Position numbers and translations under genes: made by a program. A DNA stretch of 64,000 bases from an uncultured Collinsella sp. (lineage in GTDB: Bacteria > Actinomycetota > Coriobacteriia > Coriobacteriales > Coriobacteriaceae), in NCBI GenBank assembly GCA_958412345.1, contig CATYSO010000002.1:1-64000 (forward strand). The letters run 5' to 3'. Every line of letters begins with the position of its first letter. The first letter of the stretch is position 1. Below the pieces are notes generated by a model, which ran no database searches, was not told the DNA's origin, and was given only the letters and a program-made list of their open reading frames with translations. This document shows, in pieces, positions 59,735 through 64,000 of the stretch.

Positions 59735-60392
59735 AGGGCTCCCAGGGGCAGGGGGCTTCGATGTGGATGTGCTCGCCGGTTACGGGATGCGTGAAGGACA
59801 CGCTGTGGGCGTGGAGCATCAGGCCGCAGGGACGCGGCGTCCCGTACAGGTCGTCGCCCACCAGGGGATGGCGCTCGCTCGCCAGGTGCACGCGAATCTG
59901 GTGTTTGCGGCCGGTGAGCAGCTCGACATCAATATACGAGCGCGTGGGCAGGCCGCGGCGGCTCTTAAGACGCTTGAGCACCTTCACGCGCGTTTGAGAC
60001 GGCTTGCCGCTGGCGCCAACGCGCATCTTGCGGCTATCGTGGCGGTCGCGGGCGATAGGCTTGTCGATGAGCTTCTCGTTCCAGTCGATCTTGCCCTCGG
60101 CGAGCGCCAGATAGTGCTTTTCGAATGCGTGGTCGATGACCATCTGGTCAAAGGCGGGCTGCGTCTGCTTGTCGAGCGAGAACAGCACCACGCCGGTGGT
60201 GCTGCGGTCCAGGCGATTGAGCGGCTGCATGTCGGTCGCGGCAAAGCCGTCGCCCATCGCCAGCAGCAGGTCGCTGGCGTAGTCGGTAAGTGTGCGCTCG
60301 CCGGTGCCGTCACCGTGGACGATCATGCCGGCGGGCTTGTCGATGGCCATGAGCCAGGCGTCGCAGTAGAGGACTTGAGGTTCTTCGTTCAC
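59733..60392 (-). CDS. RluA-family RNA pseudouridine synthase
   Basis: A 219-residue enzyme converting uridine to pseudouridine in rRNA or tRNA. The catalytic Asp is in PLNRLDRSTTG, where the usual HRLD is NRLD. AIDKPAGMIVHGDG near the N terminus and LLTGRKHQIRVHLA are family motifs. It has no S4 domain. GTG start at 60392, with GAAAGG upstream on the minus strand. Downstream of the U32 gene by 15 bases, so they are probably cotranscribed. Confidence 0.87.
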   Translation of the reverse strand: MNEEPQVLYCDAWLMAIDKPAGMIVHGDGTGERTLTDYASDLLLAMGDGFAATDMQPLNRLDRSTTGVVLFSLDKQTQPAFDQMVIDHAFEKHYLALAEGKIDWNEKLIDKPIARDRHDSRKMRVGASGKPSQTRVKVLKRLKSRRGLPTRSYIDVELLTGRKHQIRVHLASERHPLVGDDLYGTPRPCGLMLHAHSVSFTHPVTGEHIHIEAPCPWEP

Positions 60393-60407
60393 GTGTAAGC
60401 CTTTCGG

Positions 60408-62903
60408 TTAGCTAATTCCCACAAACATGCAGCCCGAGGTGGCGCCGCGCAGGCGGGCGGCCGGCTTGCGGCCGGCTTGAGCCGCCTCGACAGCGCGACG
60501 GACGCGGGCGACGGCACGGCCCACCTCATCCGTCGCGAGCAGCGTTCCGTCCACCATGAGACGACGCACGCCAGCATCGAGCAGCTGAGGAACCTGCGGC
60601 GTGAGGTCGATGGGGTAGGCGTCGTACAGGCGAGAGCGGCCGTGGATGTCGGTGCGGACGGGCATGACCTTTCCGTCGATATTCTTGAGCGAGAGCTTGC
60701 GGGCACGCAGGCGGCAGTTGGCACAATCGTGGATGCAGCCGTTGACAACCTGCAGAATGCAATGCTCGCTTGTCATGACGCGCGGCCGGCCAAAGACGGT
60801 GATGCCTAGAGCCGCGGGCGCGGCGGCGCCGAGCGAGACAATCTCGTCGAGCGTGATCTCGGGCGAGAGCCAAAACGCACCGGCTCCGCGCTCGGCAAGC
60901 GCCTCCATGCAGGGCGTGTTGTGTACCGGCAGGCAAGAGCGAATCTCGGCCGTGGCGCCAACCTGGGCGGCCAGGGCAAGCTCAGAGATGTTGCCAATAG
61001 CGACCGTGGCGCCGGCAACAACCCATGGGTCAACGCGGACGTGGTCAACGGCGCGGCAGACCTCATCGAGCACGGGTACGATGCCCTGCTCAAACGTATC
61101 GGCGGGGGAGAGCTTGGCCGCATCGAGCGCGTCGGTGGTCATGTAGATGCGCGTTGCACCCTCCGCCCGCGCCGCCTCGGCGGCCTCGAGCGAGGTGACG
61201 GTGGCGCAGATCTGCGGCTCATCGCGGTAGTGCTCGGGCGCGGGGCGGGAATCACTGGTGACAATCGCCGGCAGCTCGAGCGTTTTTGCGCGCTCCGCGT
61301 ACGGCGCCAGAATGGCCTCTTCCAGCGCCTTGCAAGCGGCGGCGCGCACCTTATGTACGGCGGAGAAGCCCATGCCGCAGCCCTCATCGAGTGCCACATC
61401 AAAGCTTGCGGCCTCAAAGGGCGAGGAACCCATGCGGCCCACATGCTCAACCAGATCGGACGCCTCGACCGCGCGGGTCTTGGCGGCCTCGACGGTAAAG
61501 CCCGTGGCCGTGGCCGTAAGCGATGGGTCGTCGCAGCAAGTAAGCGTGACGGCAAACGGTTCGCCCAGACGCGCCACAACGGTTACATCAACGGCGCGGC
61601 GGCGCAGCACGTCGCGCTTGAGCGCGGCGCCGGCGGCGTCGATGGCGCGCTGGCTGCGGATGACACGCACGCGGCAGCCCTCGGGCATGCTGCGGGGCAC
61701 GCGACACTCGATGATGTCACCGGCGGCGGCATCATCGGTAGCGATAGTGGTGAGGAACTGGTCGAACTCGTCGTCGTGGCGAAGTTCCAACAAGTCGCCC
61801 TTGCCCACGGGCTCAAACAGCTCAATGCGGGCGATGGCGGCGCGGCGACGACGGTCGTCGGGTTTGAGCCCACGCACGTCGCGGTTGGCCAGACGGCTGC
61901 CCAGTACCGTGCCCACAATCTGGCCACGGTTGTTGGAACGCTCGTAACTCATCATCTCGTCGCCCGAGGTGCCGTCCTGATAGGCGTGCGTAAAGTCGCG
62001 GTTAAAGCAGCGCTTGAGTTGGCGCTGGCGAGCGGCGTCCTCGTGCTTATCTACGGCGACCCCGGCGAGCATGTCATCGATCTGATGGCGATACACATCG
62101 ACGATGGAGTACACGTAGTCGGGCGCCTTCATGCGGCCCTCGAGCTTGAGCGATGCGGCGCCGGCGTCATACAGACGGCGAACGAGCTGCGAAGTGTTGG
62201 TGTCGCGCGGGCATAGAGCGCGCTCGCGACCGGCGGGGGAGAGCGTACGGCCGTTCTCGTCGATTAGCTCGTAAGGCAGGCGACAGGGCTGAGCGCACAT
62301 GCCGCGGTTGGCCGAGCGGCCCGCCATGGCAAAGCTCGACAGCAGGCACAGGCCCGAGTAGCAAAAGCAGATGGCGCCGTGGCTAAAGACCTCAAGGTCC
62401 ACATCGGGCGCGGCATTGTGAATGGCGGCAATCTCGTCGATGGAAAGTTCGCGCGAGAGGGTCACACGGTCGGCGCCCTGCTCGCGGCACCAGATGGTTC
62501 CGCGGTCGTCATGGATGTTCGCCTGGGTCGAGATATGTGTCTCGATGTCGGGCATGGTGCGCTTGACCTCAAAGAACAGACCCCAGTCCTGGATAATGAA
62601 GGCATCGGCGCCCAGCGTGGAGCAGCGGTGGATGAGTTGCAGCGCATCGCTCATCTCGGACTGCTTGATGACGATGTTGACCGTGACGTAGACGCGCGAG
62701 CCGGCCAGGTGTGCAGCACGGCAAGCCTGCTCAAAGGCCTCGTCGGTAAAGTTGGTGGCCTTGCGGCGTGCGTTGAAGCTGCCCATGCCGCAGTAGATGG
62801 CGTCTGCCCCGGCGGCGAGTGCGGCGGCAAAGGGCTCCGGGCCTCCGGCGGGGGCCAAGAGCTCGGGTCTGCGGTTGGTGGTTCGACTGGCGGTTGCGGT
62901 CAT
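60408..62903 (-). CDS. U32 family peptidase-like protein (RlhA/YegQ group)
   Basis: An 831-residue protein. The first 330 residues are the U32 domain (ELLAPAGGPEPFAAALAAGADAIYCG, CFCYSGLCLLSSFAMAGRSANRGMCAQPCR) with the Cys residues thought to hold an iron-sulfur cluster. The rest includes a DUF3656-like middle and a C-terminal U32-like part with CILQVVNGCIHDCANCRL. RlhA of E. coli (653 residues) hydroxylates 23S rRNA cytidine, and other U32 proteins modify tRNA. The neighbouring pseudouridine synthase supports an RNA modification role, though this is inferred. ATG at 62903 follows GAAAGG. Confidence 0.83.
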   Translation of the reverse strand: MTATASRTTNRRPELLAPAGGPEPFAAALAAGADAIYCGMGSFNARRKATNFTDEAFEQACRAAHLAGSRVYVTVNIVIKQSEMSDALQLIHRCSTLGADAFIIQDWGLFFEVKRTMPDIETHISTQANIHDDRGTIWCREQGADRVTLSRELSIDEIAAIHNAAPDVDLEVFSHGAICFCYSGLCLLSSFAMAGRSANRGMCAQPCRLPYELIDENGRTLSPAGRERALCPRDTNTSQLVRRLYDAGAASLKLEGRMKAPDYVYSIVDVYRHQIDDMLAGVAVDKHEDAARQRQLKRCFNRDFTHAYQDGTSGDEMMSYERSNNRGQIVGTVLGSRLANRDVRGLKPDDRRRRAAIARIELFEPVGKGDLLELRHDDEFDQFLTTIATDDAAAGDIIECRVPRSMPEGCRVRVIRSQRAIDAAGAALKRDVLRRRAVDVTVVARLGEPFAVTLTCCDDPSLTATATGFTVEAAKTRAVEASDLVEHVGRMGSSPFEAASFDVALDEGCGMGFSAVHKVRAAACKALEEAILAPYAERAKTLELPAIVTSDSRPAPEHYRDEPQICATVTSLEAAEAARAEGATRIYMTTDALDAAKLSPADTFEQGIVPVLDEVCRAVDHVRVDPWVVAGATVAIGNISELALAAQVGATAEIRSCLPVHNTPCMEALAERGAGAFWLSPEITLDEIVSLGAAAPAALGITVFGRPRVMTSEHCILQVVNGCIHDCANCRLRARKLSLKNIDGKVMPVRTDIHGRSRLYDAYPIDLTPQVPQLLDAGVRRLMVDGTLLATDEVGRAVARVRRAVEAAQAGRKPAARLRGATSGCMFVGIS

Positions 62904-63203
62904 ATCCTGCCTTTCAAAATGCTCAGATACTCAAAAGTATAGTGGTGCCGTCGCGGCAGACGATGCCCGTGCTCCAAGCGGGATAAAGTCTTCAGCAGCT
63001 TGGACTGGCTGCTCCACATGAGAACCGTTCAGCGGTCCGGGGAAACCGTTGGGCGATAAAATATTCTCGCAAGCTGATAATTATCTTGCATCAAACGGAA
63101 ACCTTGAGTACTATCCCAATCAAGCGCGGTGTTCAGACCGAACTGTGCCTCCCGGTGTGAACGCCGCGCTCACGCTTTCTCAACTGATCGTAAGGAGATA
63201 AAC
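62904..63203. other. Spacer between the U32 gene and ridA
   Basis: No gene is supported. A hairpin GCGCGGTGTTCA with TGTGAACGCCGCGC (about 63124-63173) lies in the ridA leader. Confidence 0.4.
63086..63114 (+). promoter_or_regulatory. Promoter of ridA
   Basis: TTGCAT at 63086-63091 and TACTAT at 63109-63114 with a 17-base spacer. The leader of about 85 bases contains a hairpin. Confidence 0.6.
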
Positions 63204-63581
63204 ATGAGCAAGACCGTCGTGTCTTCCGATAACGCACCCGCAGCCATCGGCCCGTATTCCCCTGGTATCCAGACCGGCAACATGGTGTTCCTGTCCGGCC
63301 AGCTGGGCATCGATCCCGCAACTGGCAAGATGCCCGAGGGCGTCGAGGCCCAGGCCAAGCAGTCCCTTGCTAACGTCGAGGCCCTGCTGACCGCCGCCGG
63401 CGCCACCTTTGCCGATGTCGTCAAGACCACAGTCTACCTGGCTGACATTGCCGACTTCGCTGCCGTAAACGAGATCTACGCCTCCAAGTTCGAGGCCCCG
63501 TTCCCCGCGCGCAGCGCTTTCCAGGTTGCCGCTCTTCCGGCTGGCGGTCTGGTCGAGATCGAGGTCGTCGCCGCTCTCTAA
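63204..63581 (+). CDS. ridA: RidA family enamine/imine deaminase
   Basis: A 125-residue trimeric enzyme that removes reactive 2-aminoacrylate-type intermediates. AIGPYSPGIQTGNMVFLSGQLGIDP, the catalytic-site Arg in PARSAFQVAALP and the C-terminal VEIEVVAAL are standard. ATG 63204 follows AAGGAGAT; the longer frame from 63129 has no support. It converges with the YheO-like regulator, a frequent neighbour of ridA homologues. Confidence 0.94.
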   Translation: MSKTVVSSDNAPAAIGPYSPGIQTGNMVFLSGQLGIDPATGKMPEGVEAQAKQSLANVEALLTAAGATFADVVKTTVYLADIADFAAVNEIYASKFEAPFPARSAFQVAALPAGGLVEIEVVAAL

Positions 63582-63610
63582 GGCGTTGGCCACAACTAAA
63601 CATGACATGC

Positions 63611-63650
63611 AAAAAGACCCTGCAGCGCGTGCGAGCTGCAGGGTCTTTTG
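63611..63650. terminator. Bidirectional terminator between ridA and the regulator gene
   Basis: AAAAAGACCCTGCAG pairs with CTGCAGGGTCTTTT over a short loop, with A and T tracts on either side. Confidence 0.9.
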
Positions 63651-63693
63651 TCAAGTGACGAATCGCTTGTGGAGCCGCGCTCCATTTTGCTCG

Positions 63694-64000
63694 TTAGCCC
63701 TCCTTGCGGACTTTTTGCAGGTAGCGGTACACGCTGGGCTCCGAGATGCCCAACGCGGCGGCAGCGCAGGCCACGGCGCCCTTGAGCATGAACACCCCGT
63801 TGCCGTTGAGGTGGCGAATGACGTCCACGCGGTCGCTCTGACCAAGCGACGCTACATCCAGCCCGCGCGCGCTCAGCAACTCGGCAATGCTGCGATCGAT
63901 GAGCTCCTGGGTGGACTCCGAAAGGCTTTCGACCTCGATAGGGGCGGGCTCCGTGCGCGTCGGCGCTGCGTCAAAGCACGCCATGAGTTGCTGCGCCATG
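63694..64000 (-). CDS. YheO-like transcriptional regulator, C-terminal part (cut by window end)
   Basis: The last 101 residues or so are visible. The segment from DRSIAELLSARG to LGISEPSVYRYLQKVRKEG is the helix-turn-helix of the YheO/DauR family. The N-terminal PAS-like domain (about 120 residues) must lie beyond base 64000; the Met at 63999 is probably internal. DauR of Pseudomonas regulates D-arginine use, and relatives sit next to ridA-type genes. Confidence 0.75.
   Translation of the reverse strand, partial: MAQQLMACFDAAPTRTEPAPIEVESLSESTQELIDRSIAELLSARGLDVASLGQSDRVDVIRHLNGNGVFMLKGAVACAAAALGISEPSVYRYLQKVRKEG

Noticed and set aside
60921..62216. 431-codon open frame on the plus strand
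   Set aside because: Shadow of the U32 gene, no recognisable domain.

Overview
The window reads as a chromosomal segment of a high-G+C, host-associated Actinomycetota of class Coriobacteriia, most like Collinsella. This is inferred from protein resemblance and gene content (fused FeoA-FeoB, FabK-based type II fatty acid synthesis with fused AccD-AccA, mannose-class PTS, anaerobic sulfatase maturation), not from a database search. No rRNA, tRNA, CRISPR array, transposase or integrase was found.

Layout. 1-10.5 kb is mixed metabolism: the end of an ArcD-like arginine/ornithine antiporter, a small unknown protein, FeoAB iron transport, a YbaK deacylase, a SotB-like exporter, a GH13 amylase, a DNA glycosylase, a flavodoxin-like protein and an aminotransferase. 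10.5-21.7 kb holds rplJ-rplL behind an L10 leader, then galU, then rpoB-rpoC. 21.8-23.7 kb is an ECF sigma factor plus a membrane partner, flanked by inverted copies of a short repeat. 24.0-27.5 kb is a compact str operon (rpsL-rpsG-fusA-rpsJ) without tuf. 27.5-37.7 kb is divergent birA and a ten-gene fatty acid operon (fabH-acpP-fabK-fabD-fabG-fabF-accB-fabZ-accC-accDA). 37.8-39.7 kb has a cation efflux protein and a histidine phosphatase.

39.7-51.2 kb is the most interesting part. It holds two DeoR-family regulators, a complete mannose-class PTS (EIIA, B, C, D), two Cys-type sulfatases without signal peptides, their radical-SAM maturase, a small membrane protein and a TauE/SafE exporter, with broken copies of a sugar isomerase and of TauE/SafE. 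It is bounded by a direct repeat made from the 3' end of the histidine phosphatase gene and its downstream spacer. I infer a cytoplasmic route for sulfated sugars: PTS import, intracellular desulfation, then sulfur oxyanion export.

51.3-57.4 kb is the S10/spc ribosomal cluster from rplC to rplX. It starts without rpsJ, which lies about 24 kb upstream with fusA, and it stops at a terminator after rplX. 57.4-64 kb holds a Gfo/Idh/MocA oxidoreductase with its DeoR regulator, an RluA-like pseudouridine synthase, a U32 family protein, RidA and the end of a YheO-like regulator.

The second theme is the intergenic DNA. Several families of palindromes recur: nested hairpins with a fixed core and locus-specific arms before rplJ and before rpsL, a shared-core terminator after galU and after rpoC, a palindrome after two transporter genes, an 88-bp near-perfect palindrome, and short repeats containing GGGACAG or CCTGTCCC. 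They behave like small mobile or structured elements placed at operon boundaries.
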